Positions 1-12,884 of a stretch of 64,000 bases of DNA are shown here, piece after piece (the stretch's first letter is position 1; each line of letters starts with the position of its first letter). The DNA comes from Colletotrichum lupini. Its lineage: Eukaryota; Ascomycota; Sordariomycetes; Glomerellales; Glomerellaceae. The stretch spans positions 1,860,001-1,924,000 of the forward strand of contig NC_064682.1 of the NCBI RefSeq assembly GCF_023278565.1, in the 5' to 3' direction. Position numbers and translations under genes: made by a program. Below the pieces are notes generated by a model. That model did not search any database. It saw nothing but the letters and a program-made list of their open reading frames with translations, and was not told the DNA's origin.

Positions 1-673
1 TCTTCTCAAGCTCAGCCGGAGGCAATTTGGATAGCTTCTTTACCCATCGATCTCTCCAAGAATGCCAGGTATGACGATTGTTCTACAACCGTTTAGTAAA
101 AGTAAGAGAAGAATATACGTCGAGAACCGAACTCACTATTCCCTCGAATGTCTGATAGATCTCATTGCCGCTTTTTTTGTTTGCCGCATGCGAAAGCACC
201 CACCTGGCGAGACTTTCATCGTCGGCGGTGTTGAACGGCGTGCGGGTTCCTTTAATAGGGGCAGAATTGGCTGATTTGGCTGTAGGACGGGAGCCACCAG
301 CAGGACGAGAGGAGCCGACAGGACGCGAAGCTGTGGGAGTTTGGTGCATCTCATATTTATCCGTTTCTTGTACCGCGCCGTTGTCGACGGAATCTCTGAC
401 AAACTTCCAATCGAGCGACCCAGATGGTTTAGGCCCGGTATCGTAGGTAATGTAGTGATCCGCCTGAGTTTCCAACTTCGCAATTGTGCCGCCGTTTTGC
501 TGCATCAGTCAGCTTCCAGAACGCCTGGCATTCTAGAAGTGATTACCTACCTTGATAAGGTCCAGGATTCTCACTCTGCCGGGTACGCGAAGCGAAACAA
601 AGAATTTCAGATCCTTGAATAGAGTGCCGCGGGCGCCGGGCACTCCATCGTAAGTGATTCCGCCTGCCGACAT
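1..673 (-). CDS. RAP1: Telomeric DNA-binding protein Rap1 homologue (5' part, cut by window edge)
   Basis: Probable fungal Rap1, which binds telomeres or shelterin partners in the nucleus. Hand-built exons are 673-551, 499-137 and 82-1, all joined in phase 0; introns are 550-500 and 136-83 with donors GTAGGT and GTGAGT, and the second has a TACTAAA branch-like site. Residues about 16-92 form a BRCT domain (LFKDLKFFVS, then LDWKFVRDSVDNGAVQ). A Ser/Pro/Arg-rich linker follows, then a Rap1-type Myb fold: FNTADDESLARWV, NEIYQTFEG and, across intron 2, HTWHSWRDRWVKKL. The only in-frame ATG at the start is at 673. The C-terminal part lies outside the window. BRCT followed by Myb in this order is characteristic of Rap1, so the call is fairly firm; the telomere role is inferred from the family. 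Confidence 0.82.
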
Positions 674-1730
674 ATCCAGAAGAACATGAGAAGTGTAGCT
701 GGGAAAACTCAAAGGTTGACTTTGTGACACGAGTGAACTTGCCCAAGCTTGTTCAGCCCATGAAATAGGTGTTGCTGTCGCTAAGAGTGGAACTCGTGAC
801 GGACAATTACATGTAGAGAGATAGCCTGCCTTGAAGAAGTTTGGTCAAGACGAGAATCGCAATGATGTCCCGAGAAGGTACGATGAAGCGGTCAGTCAAA
901 AGGGAGGGATCGCGCAAACGACGCGCTTGCTTAAGTCGATACTTTGCTTTGAAAGGCGTGTGTGAGGAGCCCACTCAAATGCCCTTCCGTTTTATGAGCC
1001 TTAGGAATAGACGTCAGGAATAGACCAAGTGCCTTCGTCTTTTGAAATGAGCTTGTTGCCTCTAATTGACACGGACCGCGATGCAGCTTCGTCTTTGTGA
1101 CCCGGGCAAGTGCACTGCCAACACTGCAGGCATCTAACGTATTAGTAGAAGGCACGCAGGTGCTCAAGTAAGACGCGCTTCCATGGAAGGGATGCCGCGT
1201 GTTCACGTGTGAACTGCTTCTATGCGTTAAGATATGCATTTTGCACATAACATGATTATATACAGTATAGCAACGGTAAACGGTCTGTTCAGATTTGCGC
1301 TATGACCTCCCCTATTCGATACAGCGATATTTTTGGTATTCTTCAATGCCATGACGATACTCTCATGTCAAACTATGGTTTTTCCGCGAACGTTCTTTCC
1401 ACTTGGCTACTAGCTGTGAAGAGATTCTCAAGTCTTGGATTATTCAAAACCTTCCTTGCTGCTGGCTCAGTTACCTAGCTTATTGACGAGGGCCGTGTGC
1501 CTACTTTAGGCTGACACCTCAAGGCTCAGGCCCTCTCCACTCGCTACCGGCCACAGCGACTGATAGTGGACTTGTCATCCGTCTGCCTTACCCGCCTCAG
1601 CCGGCACATCCAGCCCGAAGTACTGTAAACTAGGACTAAGTGGAACGTCGCCATCTCTGCCGGAATACCCAGACTTCAGTTTTCTCAAGACAATGTGTTG
1701 GAAGAAGTCATAACACTTAGTTTTGATACA
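674..1730. other. Divergent intergenic region between RAP1 and SWF1
   Basis: About 1.06 kb separating two divergently transcribed genes, so it should hold both promoters. I see only short, incoherent reading frames and no RNA gene or repeat. Confidence 0.6.
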
Positions 1731-3103
1731 ATGGGCGCCCTCAGGAATGCGGCACTTTTCGTGCTGGCTGTCTCCTTCACAGTCTTCGTCGCCTTCTTTG
1801 GCCGACTGCCGGCTCTAAGGTTCGTCATCATGTTTGTTCACTGGCCGGAGAACAGAGGCATCTCACTTTTAGGAACATGGACTCACCATTTTGGCAGACA
1901 CACGCCAATTGCAACGATGCATAGGATAATGTGGATCCATATCCCAAACGGCTTCCTTGCTGTAGACAAACTCATCACGGGAGGGAGGTTCTCGACGTCC
2001 ATGATACGCTTTGGCAACTTCATGATGCATGACCGGCACCCTACCGTCGTCGTAAGTGTCCGGGTTTGCTACAGATCCACGAAATTCAAGGCCAGACTGA
2101 CGCTTTCCAGATCTTCTTCCTGCTCATCCTCTCTGTTTCGGAATACCTATATCTCCCGGGAGCGTGGCCCCAGATTTCGCTCTTGCACAAGATCATAGGC
2201 TGCATCGTCATCTTCTTCCCCTATTGGTTCCTGTACCTATCCGTCATGGCCGACCCGGGTTACATCACGGCCGAGAATCACGCCTACTACATGTCCCTCT
2301 ACCCCTACGACTACTCAATCTTCTACCCCGGACAGAAATGCAGCACTTGCAACCTCATCAAGCCTCCCCGCTCCAAGCACTGCAGCATCTGCAAGCGCTG
2401 CGTCGCAAAACTCGACCACCACTGCATCTTCATCAACGGCTGCGTCGGCTACAAGAACCAGCACTACTTCGTCCTGCTCCTCCTCTCCACGGCCGTCCTG
2501 ACCTCGTACGGCGGGCTCCTCGGCTTCTCGCTCCTCTCCAACAAGATCGCCGCCAACTATCCGCAATGGGCGCTGTGGCCGCCAAAGGGCATGGAAGTCA
2601 AAGAGTACCTCCTCATCTGGAGCTGGGCCCTGCAGGACAACGTCGGCATGGGCGCCGTCACCCTCCTCGCGGCCATGACCTCCCCGTTGGTCTGGGGCCT
2701 GCTGGGCTACACCTTTTGGCTCATCTACTGCGGCACCACGACAAACGAATCGCTAAAGTGGTCCGACTGGAAGGCCGAGATGGACGACGGTTGCGCCTTC
2801 AAGCGGAGCATGCCCGTGAACCGCGTCAAGGACAAGCGCTTCGAGCCGGAGAGGACGCGCTGGCCGCTGCAGACGCAGCAGGTGCTGACGAGGACTGAAG
2901 ACGGGATGCCGCCTCCAGACCACGGGCCTGGCGATGGCGAGTGGGAGCGCGTGTGGAACCTGAAGGATGTCGAAAACCTCTACGATTTGGGGCTGTGGGA
3001 TAACTTGGCGGATATTTTTGTGTCGAATTACGACTTCAACGTCAAACGAGATCAGCCGTCTGTGGAGGCCCTGGGACGACAGAGGCATTCGCCTAAGGCC
3101 TGA
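1731..3103 (+). CDS. SWF1: Palmitoyltransferase SWF1 (DHHC family)
   Basis: S-acyltransferase of the ER/Golgi that attaches palmitate to cysteines near membrane segments, in yeast notably of SNAREs. Exons are 1731-1819, 1898-2051 and 2111-3103, giving 411 residues. Both introns have clean sites (GTTCGT...GGCAG; GTAAGT...TTCCAG), and the first is 78 nt, so its retention would not break the frame. A membrane segment lies at residues about 4-25, with two more at about 82-130. The cysteine-rich domain runs from CSTCNLIKPPRSKHCSIC to the catalytic DHHC at residues 183-186, followed by CVGYKNQHYF. Two further membrane segments come next, then the family TTxE motif (TTNE). The CIFINGCVG stretch after DHHC is Swf1-like, which separates it from Pfa3/Pfa4/Akr1. 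It is convergent with AHA1. Confidence 0.9.
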
Positions 3104-3600
3104 TGGGCTCGTTCTTCCGTAAGACAAGTTTTGTATACGTAGTGTATAGTATTAATGTAACATGCAACGACCAAAAAGGGATGATACTGCAAGTCGAGAC
3201 TTATGTGGTTGAGGTAGCCAGGACACGGTGTCATATGGATTTCAGACCACTCAGGACGAGGCATACCATATCAAAATACGGAGCAATCATGGAAGCCCTT
3301 TCAACGTTTGTCTTTGTTTCATTTCAACGTGTCTCATCTAATTCGTACCTGGGGCTGCTGAACCCAAGGGAACTTCAGACGCCCCAGCTACTCAGGGCTT
3401 GTAAAGCCAGTCTGAGGATCTAATGATGCATGCCGCAGAACTCTCCATACCGTTTGTGCGTGTCAGCCAGTCGCCTGCAGGAAGTTCTTCCACTTCTCAA
3501 GCAGAAAAATTGGCTTGACGTTGCCACCGAGTGTCCAAAGTCTCGTCTTCAAACGTTTTCACGCTTACAGAATGGTGCCGAATCTAGGGAACAACGAACG
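3104..3600. other. Convergent 3' region between SWF1 and AHA1
   Basis: About 0.5 kb between two gene ends, presumably both 3' UTRs and terminators. Small open frames here have no coherent composition. Nothing else is visible. Confidence 0.6.
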
Positions 3601-4813
3601 TTAGAATGTGATCTCAGCAAGATTGATGTAACTTGTAGAGACATACCCAAATGTGCGCTTGATGCTGTTGACGTAGTACTCTTGCCAGTTACGCTTCGTG
3701 GCCTCCTCCTCGCCCACAGGGACGCCGTCCCAGTTGACACGCATCAGCGTGACGTGGTCGACGTCGTTCTGGTCAAACTCGATGCTGAGCTTGGAGAAGT
3801 GGCCCTCGGGCCACTGCTTCAGGCGCCAGCTCTGGACAATCTTCTTGGGGGCGCTGAGCTCGAGGTACTCGCCCGTGACGTTTCCGTCAAACAGCTCAAA
3901 CTTTGCGCCCTTGATGGCGCCCTGGAAGACCTTGGGCGGCGCGCGGGTGAAGGCGGCGATGCGGGCGGGGTCGACAAAGGTCTGGTATGCCTCCTCGGCC
4001 GTGGTGCGGAACTCGGCGGTGTCGGTCAGGGTCATGGTGTTGACGACCTTGCCGGAGCTACCCTTGACGCTGGTCGAGGCGGTGGTGGACTTGGCCGTCG
4101 TGTTCTGTGCCTGGTACTTGGGGGTCGAGAAGCCGCTGGACGGGTTGGATCCGGGGGCATGCTGGATGTCCTTGCCGTGCTCGGCGATCAAGGCTCCGGG
4201 CAGCTTGAGGAACTCCTTGCGGAGCTCCGGCACGAGCTTGGAGCGGACGAGGTCCTTGACAGGCTGCTTCTCCTTGGAGTCGGAGTAGATGTCGATGTCA
4301 AACTATCAGGCAGGCAAAGTCTCAGTAAAACGGGGTGGCCTTTTGACAATGCAGAGATTTCACAAGAGAGAGACCCACCACAAACTCATCCTCCTCAGTG
4401 TCGTGGGCGACCTCAGGAACGGTGATGGTGCCAGAGACCTCAGCCTCGTCGGCAGTGGTGCCTGCGCTACGTTAGCGAGGCTCCAGAACACACGACTTCA
4501 CAAAAATGGTACAATGTCAGGCAGAGATAGTCGGTTGAACGAGGTTTTTTACGGGATGTGAAACACATGTGCTTGCATTGATGGACCTACCGGTGTATTC
4601 TAGAACGAGCTTAACATCGTAAATGGTGATGACCTTTCCCTTCCTCTGGCTAACGTCGACGTCGCCATCCATGCTCACAACCTTGCTAATCTTTGCCGTG
4701 ACACCGCTATCGGTAGTCTCGACTTTCGCCAAGCTCTCCTCAAGGTACTGTCTCGCCCAGGCCGAGGCATCCTTGTTGACCCAATGCCAGTTGTTGGGGT
4801 TGTGGAGGACCAT
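3601..4813 (-). CDS. AHA1: Activator of Hsp90 ATPase, AHA1
   Basis: Cytosolic co-chaperone that binds the middle and N domains of Hsp90 and stimulates its ATPase. Exons are 4813-4591, 4461-4379 and 4302-3601; phases join exactly (LEYTG|TTADEAEVSG and DEFV|FDIDIYSD), giving 335 residues, the normal family length. The N-terminal domain opens with the diagnostic NPNNWHW motif followed by a lysine (NKD). A Ser/Thr/Lys-rich linker (about 170-205) leads to the AHSA1/START-like C-terminal domain (from about FRTTAEEAYQTFVDPARI to NWQEYYVNSIKRTFGYV). Donors GTAGGT and GTGGGT are standard. A long open frame on the opposite strand is a codon-bias shadow. Confidence 0.95.
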
Positions 4814-7800
4814 CTTGTCGGCGGTGACTCGGTTTCTGATTCAGGCTGCGAGGTAGGAAATGGGTGTCTGTTAAAGATTCCAATGGCAAGGTTAGCAAAG
4901 GAACAAGTATATGCGTCGCGATGTTTCGTGGGTTGAAGAAGTAAACAAATAAATTGTCGGTTTGTCCCGGATCAGTGGTTGGTCAATAGACCGCAGCGTT
5001 TTTCATCAATAAGGGAGTACAAATCACTCTATGACTGGTGCCAGCTGGTGTATCATCATATTGGGAGAAGATGGAAAGAAAAAAGGCGCGGGGTAGATAA
5101 AGAAGGGGTGAGATTGGGGGTCAGTCCTTACCTCAGTGCGGATTGGCGCGTTGGAGTGTCATGTCCAAGGAAGCGTTGCGTATGGAAAGAAAAGGAAGAT
5201 GGGATTAAATCTGAGCGCGGGACCTCTTTTGAAAGAAAGCTCTAGAATTCTGACGGCCTCTCCGCTGCGAGGTGGGCTGGGCGGTAAATCGTCGGCCGAT
5301 TGGTTTGCCCGTAGTTGCGGCTGAACCCCACCTTGCATTCCACTTGCTCGTGCCCGACCTGCCTGTTCAAGGTCACCAAATTGGCAGACCGAGATTGGCC
5401 TGTGCTTGCCATGGTATTGTTGGTACTCATTCAGTAGTCTTGCAAATTGCACATGTTCATCATTCGTCCAGATCAATGTTGCGTACCACAAATCCACGAA
5501 AAGACGAGCCCACATGCTCGGTTCGGATTGCTCAACTCCTTTTTTGTTTGTCTCAGCTGGCAATAGTTTCAGGGCAAAGGGCATACTGCGTCGCTGCACT
5601 ACAGCTTTCTTCTTTCCCCCTCATGTTGTACCAGATCCTTGGATGAACTACCTTAGACGAGATATATCGGAGCCGATACATGGGACTGCAGACGTCGGCT
5701 CATCAGGCAAACTATTTGTCACAAAGTCTTTCTATCAATCCGAATGCGACTCATCTACATACTTATTTTTCCATCGTCTGGAACATCAAACGGGAAAAGA
5801 AAGCTGTGATTCAATAAGGTCTCGCTTACGATACCTACAGCTGCAAGCAAGTCCAGGTCACGGAACGGCAAACACCACTTGCTCTCCATTCAAACCAGAC
5901 CATAGTATATGAAACAGCTGGCTTGCAGGCGGCAGGCCGATGCAAAACCTGAGTGCCTTCCAGGCCATTTTCTAGAAGCCGGATGTGGTCGCTCCCACGC
6001 GGCCAACGTCCGCTCTTGGCCTACTATTTCCGTGCTATTTGGGGCAGGGTCATCTGCAGTCCGCGATGCCATTGAGTGATTGCGTTCTGACCGTTGCGTT
6101 CACACGATGTCACCGTGAAGAGGCCTAAGGACGGGATCTCAACGGATGATACCTGCTCGACTGTCCGGGTGCCGCAGTGCCGATGCTTGCTAAATTGCCT
6201 CGTTACACGGTAATGAGAAAGCAGATGATCGATGCACTATTCAAGATTCTTGCAGTCCAAAATATGCTCGATGGCATCGAATACTTCCATTCTCAGTTCT
6301 TGGATACTCCGCAAAGCCATATTGGTTCCAAGCAAACGGGCCTTGAGCAATATTTAGAACTTCCATGCCTGTTCTTTGCATCCAACCCCGCAGCTTCACG
6401 TATCCACAGGAGGTTTCTTCATTCACGTGGAAGCTATCTGGTACCTCAACCCTGTTCGATTACAGGACAGGGCCCAGCCACCTCGATATAAACTCCAAAG
6501 ACGGCCAAAGTTCCAAACAAGCAATAAGTCGGTGAGGAAGACTCCCGAGGTCTGGCTCTTGACTAGGACTTAAGCTTGCTCAACGCTAATGCCTGCTTTC
6601 CATCAAGGCTGCCAGCCAACGACCGAATCACTCGTCCAGCTTCATCGGGCGGGCGGCGGCCGCGGAGAGGAAGTAGGGCCGGGAGAGCAACGGAAGTCTT
6701 TCAGACTGTCGAGCAAATCGAAGGGCATTTTAAGCGCCGACAATCACCTCCGCGTTCTGTTCACAGCACCATCAACCAATCACAACCCCAGACATCTCTT
6801 TGACTAGCCAGGGTCTAAGTATGCTTCCAAGAATAGAATGACCTCCCACGAGAAAACCAACCAATCGATACGGCCGCCTACCAACGTCTCCACGAGTCTC
6901 TTCTCTTGGCCCCATCAAAATGACAGGCCATTTTGGACCGGACCCTGGCGCGATGCTCACTCATCTTTCCTCTTGTTGGGCCGTGGCAGGTCGCTACGAG
7001 CTTTGCGTATGCTATGTTCCATGCTCGCCTCTTCTCGTTGGTTGTCTCTTGCTCGGGTGTACTGTGATAAGGTCCGCTTGCTATGTCGGGTCGACAATGC
7101 TCAGTACTGCGACCCTGACTCTGGGCTTTATGCCTTCCTACCTTCTAGTATGCCGTCCCGGCTGATGATGGTCGTAGCAGTACCACGCCATTTCATCATT
7201 CTCAAGTGGGAGAAGAAAACCAGAGAAGAACTGCAGCGACGGACCTGAGACGAGACAACAGCAACGCGGATAGCAGCACCTTAGCTTTGTCGGCATCTGC
7301 AGGCCTGTCATGCAGTCGCGACAGCCACATGGGATGTTGCTGGCCTTTCCGCACTTTGCTGTCCGGCTCGCTTTCACAACCCCATGCCGCAAGCAAGCAA
7401 GTGCTGCCCCTCGCGAATGGGCGAACGTACTTCGTACCCATCCATATCTTGACACCCTTTCGAATTAGCTCAATACCCTGTCATGTGTCGGCTCCCGCTA
7501 TGAGGTACATATGTGCTCTGCACCGAAGTCGGGAAACGAGCTAGTCGCTATGTTTGCTGCAAGTTGCAACAACTCAGCGCCGAGCATCAACTGCCTTTAG
7601 TCCCGGCCTTGAGATCCACCATTGCGCTTTTGCTCCGGGACCCGGCTGCTATTCCTGTCGTTTCCTCGTGCTCCCGAGAGCCCGCTGTTTTCCATGCCCC
7701 TCCTGCTTCTCACCCCAATGTCTTGAATCTGGGCCACCCAAGAGTAGGGGTGCCACAGGGGTGCAATTCTGTCGGCGGGCGATCAAGCGTGAGCCAGGAG

Positions 7801-8266
7801 CGAGCCAGCAACCCCGGTACCCTCCTGTACGTGGGGTGGGATGTATGTACCTCTTATGCAGGAGGTTGACCACATTGCAGCAGACCCGACCTAGACATGA
7901 CCATCTCTTTTATCTTCTGCGTCCTCCCACCCAAACTTTTGTTCACTTTCGCTTCAGCCGCGCCCTCCCCCTCCTAGGTGTGACACGACCTTACTGCCGG
8001 CTGCCTGTCCGTCCTCTCGGTTGTGCGGTGTGTTCCTCGACATGAGATCGGCTTTCCATCAGTCAAGTTGAATGGGCTGGTAAAGAGTGGAAGAAGTGCG
8101 AAAGAGGCCGGCAAGTTGCTGGCTGAGGTATCCTTAACCCCAGTGAGGGTCTAAGTCGTCCTCATCTCCTCGAACCGACTCCGGTGTCACTCCGAGTCCA
8201 CAACCATCTCAAGTTTCTGACGTCGCCGGGAGTTGCTCAGCTCAGCGGGTGGCCATTTGGCTTACA
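4814..8266. other. 3.4-kb intergenic region between AHA1 and the PPxY protein gene
   Basis: Divergent spacer that should contain the AHA1 promoter (right of 4813) and the upstream region and leader of the gene starting at 8267. Many short frames occur on both strands, but none has recognisable domains, a plausible exon chain or gene-like composition. No tRNA, rRNA or transposon features were seen. Confidence 0.5.
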
Positions 8267-11200
8267 ATGAACAATTCTCGCGATCCAACCCGGTTGCGCC
8301 AGGGTCTCAATCCGCTTTTAACTCAGTCTTTGGGTGCATACCACAATCAGGTCAACACGCCGCTGTCAGCAGTGTCCTCATCGCACTTACACTCGGCTGC
8401 CCACACTCCTGCAAGCGCAATACAGCCTTATAACCCACAAGAATGGATAGCTTCACCTGCTGCCGGGTCCGAAAGGTCTCATCAATCACACCAGTTCCCT
8501 GAGCAAGGTATCTGTTGACCCAAATTTGCATTGGGCCTGGCCGGCTTTGCTGACCAGCCTCCATAGGATCACCATTACCTCCGCCTCCGTATAGTCCACC
8601 GCGAAGCCAACGACCACCGAGCGGCTTCTTCGAGTCCTCACCAGCGGCGAATACTTCGGCAGCACGAATTCCTCCCACAAATGTTCATAGGCCGTCCCCG
8701 GAGCCCTCAACAAACACATCGTTCCCTCCCCCACCTGGAGCCGGAGGTCGGACAAGCTCACGCGAAAGGCGCTTCGGTTTTCATTCCCTGAGACGGAGCA
8801 GAGAGCCCCAAGAATCAAGTCCTCCAGAGCCGATGCCGCCTATGCCTATGCCGTTATCAAGGCCAACCCCTCTTCAGATCCAGATCCCACATCCAATGCC
8901 ACATCACAATGACCCGAACTCATCACACGGCCCGCCCGGTGCTCGAAGAGCTGCTTCCGCAAGCGCAGTTGAGACACCGACTTCAGCTCGCTCACGTTCG
9001 GCGTCCCAGTCAAGATGGGAACCAGGAATGCCCCTCCCGCCGCCACCTCCAGTCCCACCACCAGCTTCGTCTCGGTCACAGAGCGTGCAGAGCGGGCCGA
9101 GAACAACTACACCCGTGGCTTCACCGCCCACAAGGCGCCCTCCGCCAACCGGCGTTACAGCCCTTGGACCAGTACCTCCGACTCCTGCAGACTGGGTTGA
9201 TCAGCCCGAGGAACCTAGTAGCTCATCACAACGGAGACACTCTCCAAAGTTAACTATCGATACTGCTAGTGCTGCGAGCTCTACACAGACCGGAGAATCA
9301 AGCAATTCCGGCGCATTGAGCTCTGGTGGCAGTCTAAGTCGGGCGAGAGCAGTCCGCCACGACAAGACCATCGTTCAGCGCCGAGCTGAGAGCCGGACCA
9401 GACCGCATAACTCGATAGATGGGACCATCAACCCAGTCCAGCTCAACGACATTGTTGTTCCCAATGAGAACACGCTTTCACGTAGGTTGACGATCAACAG
9501 ATCAGGACCAAGAAGCGGGGGACGGACATCGAACGACACGCCTCGAACTGACGAACACTCGACTACGCCGCGGGCACCCGGGTCGTCATCGTCACGCAGT
9601 CGAATTGAGGCGGCAACACCGCCATTCTCACCTCATCCGTCAAAGGGCACGCCCATGATGGATGGATCGCCAAGCGTCTTACCAAAGGCGCTGCCAACAC
9701 CGCCGCCGCAGACTCGATCGGCATCGAGCTCTCAAACAAGATTCAGCTCAATGACACCCGCTGAGGGCCCTCCATCAGCATCCATCTCATCCACAAAGCA
9801 TATTGTCATCACGCAAACTGCGGATCAGTTTTGCTGCGAAACAATTGAGCGGTTCCAGGCATTCGCTACCCAAGAATCTACTGCCGCCACCGATGCTGAG
9901 CGGGTTCGCATGTTTGCCGATTTCATCGTGAACGAGTCCAGGATCAGGCGAGAAAGGTATTCCTCTGCCATCGGCGCTATGGGCTCGGAGATCTTTGATC
10001 TGACGAGGGATCTCTTCCGTCCCATGGTTACACGGCGTGAGTCGGCAACTTCACAGGCTGAGTGGACGCCCCAGTCATCCGAACCTACGCGATCCCATCG
10101 CGGATCGATGAACTCGGTCTATCGCGAGACGCCCGGGGAGTCCAGCTCCGCTCCTACATCAGCCAACGTTCCGGGCTCGCCCATTGCGCCATCGGCAAAT
10201 AACCCAAATTACTCTTCCAACTACATGCCGTCGCTCTCTCCGATATTGAGTCTCAGCGTGAGTGACAACCATGATGATGGAGATTCCCGAGGCCGACCTG
10301 CCAGTAGATGGTGGGAGGCAGACTCTTCAGGGGCAGGAGGAAAATTTGTCGAGAGGTCCAAGAGAGAGTCCAAGTACATGGGCGTGCCAAAAGAAGCCCA
10401 CGAAGCCTTGCAATGGGAGGACAGCCCGCAAGCGGGCCCCAGTAACCCGAGGTCTTCGGGCGAGTATCCTCCCGAAAAGACGGGCTGGCATGAGATGGAG
10501 CCCGTGGTCACACCGCAACCACTCCGGTATTCATCGGAATCCCTTGGCTCATCAGCTTCGCCCACGACGCCGAACCCAGCCCACCTAGACGTCTCTCGAC
10601 TGGTGACCCTTCCGCCGCCGTATCCTCGTCATCATCCAGCCGTCAACAATAACCATCCAGAATTGACCGAGACTAGAGTAGCCGTTCGCCAGATCAGCGA
10701 CCTCTCCCAGATTGAAACTACGAAAGAAAGATTCCATGTCACCAGCACGAAGAAGCGCGAGGAAGCCGCAAAGGCATCCATTGAGAGGCGAAATGCTTTA
10801 CGCTCCAATTTACAGCAGGAAATCAACGCCGGCAACATTTCGTTTGCCGATGCGTCGACCATCGAAGATGATTCGGTGGCAGCCGAGAAGGAGAAGCAGA
10901 AGGAGCTGGGCAAGACAGAGTTTGAGCAGTTTCAAAGCCAGGTCGTCATGCCCCTAAACGACCTCATCACCGGCCGCATCGCCCAGGCCACAACCCTCTT
11001 CGACAAGCTGGCGGGAGGGCTCTTCGACGACGTCGCTAGCGCCGCCGACATGCCCCAGGAAGAAGGCGACGACAAGCCTGAGCTCCTGGAGAAGCTGACG
11101 CTCCTCAAATGGATCTTTGAGGCGCGAGAGATGCTGCACCGCGCCATCTTTGACGTCCTCACGGACCGCAATAACCGCTACCGCGACGTCGTCCTCACGC

Positions 11201-11886
11201 CGTACCGCTTGGCCGGCAACGAGGAGAAGCTCCAAAACGCCGTCGCCTTCTTTGCCGAGGACGCCGCGAAGCGGCAGCTGGCTTTCGCGCACGAGGTGTT
11301 TGCGCGCACGCAGGAGTTCCAGGCCGTCATGGAGCGCAATGTCATGCGCGGCGTTGAGGTGCAGCTCTCCGCCTTTTGGGACATTGCGCCGCCGCTGTGT
11401 AGGCTGCTCGACAAGATCGCCCCCGCCGACCCGGAGGCCTTGCACATCCAGATCCCGTCGGCCGAGTACGACGAGAACCCGTCATACCGCCGGCATCCGC
11501 TGCAGTACCTCTTCAGCCTGCTCCTGCACACGGGGAAGAGCACGTACCAGTTCATCGAGTCGCAGACGAACCTCTTGTGTCTGCTACATGAGGTCAAGGA
11601 GGCCGTCACGCACGCAAAGGCAAAGGTTGTGCAGAACGAGATGGACGACGGGCGGGGCAGGGAGTTTACCGCCGAGGAGCGCGATGCGCGCGCGCAGCGT
11701 CTTCGCGACGAGGAGGGACGCATGCTGACGGACGACTTGAAGGAAAAGGTCCGCGTCGTGCAGGACCAGTGGACGAGTGCGCTGGGTGAGAATATCAAGA
11801 ATGTGAAGCAGATGTTGGGAGAGTATTTGCTCGAGACGGGCGGGTGGGATGAGACTTTGGAGGAGGGCGGTGTCGGCAGCGTCTAA
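8267..11886 (+). CDS. Large disordered Pro/Ser-rich protein with two PPxY motifs, function unknown
   Basis: Exons 8267-8507 and 8567-11886 (intron GTATCT...CCATAG, joined as G|GA) give 1186 residues. The start MNNSRDPTRL is chosen over an upstream in-frame ATG at 8249 because of its A-rich context; the choice is not certain. Residues 1 to about 490 are disordered and rich in Pro, Ser and Arg. A first helical block spans about 490-565 (from KHIVITQTADQF), then a second disordered stretch, then a long helical, probably coiled-coil C-terminal part from about 775 to 1180. PPPY motifs occur at residues 86-89 and 763-766; such motifs bind WW domains, for example of Nedd4/Rsp5 ubiquitin ligases. I recognise it only as a conserved-looking fungal protein, with no catalytic domain visible. 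Confidence 0.85.
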
Positions 11887-12539
11887 ATGAGCTTTTCAAT
11901 AGACGAGAGAGGAGAACATGAAGAGGCTGGGTATGATTTACTTTCTTATATATCTTCACGGCGACGAAGACGTTGATACCCCTTTGCGTATAACGACTCT
12001 TATTTACACTTCTTGTATATATTTTCAAGAAAACTCTTGGTAGGAGGTTTTTTGTGAACCAGGAATTAGCTAGACATGGCACGAAGACATGATATTGAAC
12101 GGCATGAGATTTTCAAACGGTATTTCCAAAGTGAATCGTAGTGTTTTTTCATGTATTTTTTCCTCTCTGTCTTTGAGTGATGTTCTCTGCGCCCCGTTAA
12201 GTTTCGTACAACAACTTTCCCACCCAAACGCCCATTATATTACATTTATAAACACGGCACCTTCTTCCAAGAGTGGAGGGATGGTCGCCGTCCCTCGATC
12301 TTGTGCTTCTGCATCCCCCATCGAGGATTTCCTTGATCGCATCTCCCTCACTTCTAGTCGACAGCTTCTCCAATACAATTTCGTAGAGCCGAGCTTCGTA
12401 ATCGATCCATTGGCCCATTCATCGCGGTCACCTCCTCAACCCATCCATCTCGATCCTGAAGGGCCACACACTCTCGCCCCCCCCCTCTCAGTCAGAAAAA
12501 GACTTCATCCCACCATCGATAGCAGTCAGAACGGGCGCT
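11887..12539. other. Convergent 3' region between the PPxY gene and FMC1
   Basis: AT-richer spacer holding both 3' ends. An open frame at 12089-12565 has no gene-like features. Nothing else seen. Confidence 0.6.
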
Positions 12540-12884
12540 TTATTTATTCTGCAACCGGTCCCTAAACTCCTTGGGCAGATCCATGCCGACCCTCCGCGCC
12601 GTCAAGCGCACGCGCTCCTCCTCGTCCATGTTCATGCCCGGGTTGTAGCGCTCGAGGAGCGTGACGTAGGTGCGCTGGGCGCGCAGGTAGGCGGCGAATT
12701 GCTCGGCCTCTGCGGCGTCGGCCGCGGCGCGGGACGAGTCTTCCTTTACGGCGACGGGAGCTGCGGCGAAGCTGGTGCGCAGGCGGTTGTGGATTGCCGA
12801 GCGCTCGCGGGCGAGGACGGGTCGGGGCGGGAGCTCGCGGAGGAGGGAGCGGTAGAGGGAGCGGAGGTGGGGGACTGTGGTCAT
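12540..12884 (-). CDS. FMC1: ATP synthase assembly factor FMC1, mitochondrial
   Basis: Small matrix protein needed for assembly of the F1 part of ATP synthase, acting with Atp12 in yeast. It is a single exon of 114 residues, the expected size. The N-terminus LRSLYRSLLRELPPR resembles the LYR-type start of the family. The C-terminal block LLERYNPGMNMDEEERVRL followed by TARRVGMDLPKEF is strongly FMC1-like. The middle is Ala-rich and variable. It is divergent from HAL2, with about 0.9 kb to that gene's first ATG. Confidence 0.88.
   Translation of the reverse strand: MTTVPHLRSLYRSLLRELPPRPVLARERSAIHNRLRTSFAAAPVAVKEDSSRAAADAAEAEQFAAYLRAQRTYVTLLERYNPGMNMDEEERVRLTARRVGMDLPKEFRDRLQNK

Noticed and set aside
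3430..4425. 331-codon plus-strand frame across AHA1
   Set aside because: Antisense shadow of AHA1, running through its introns.
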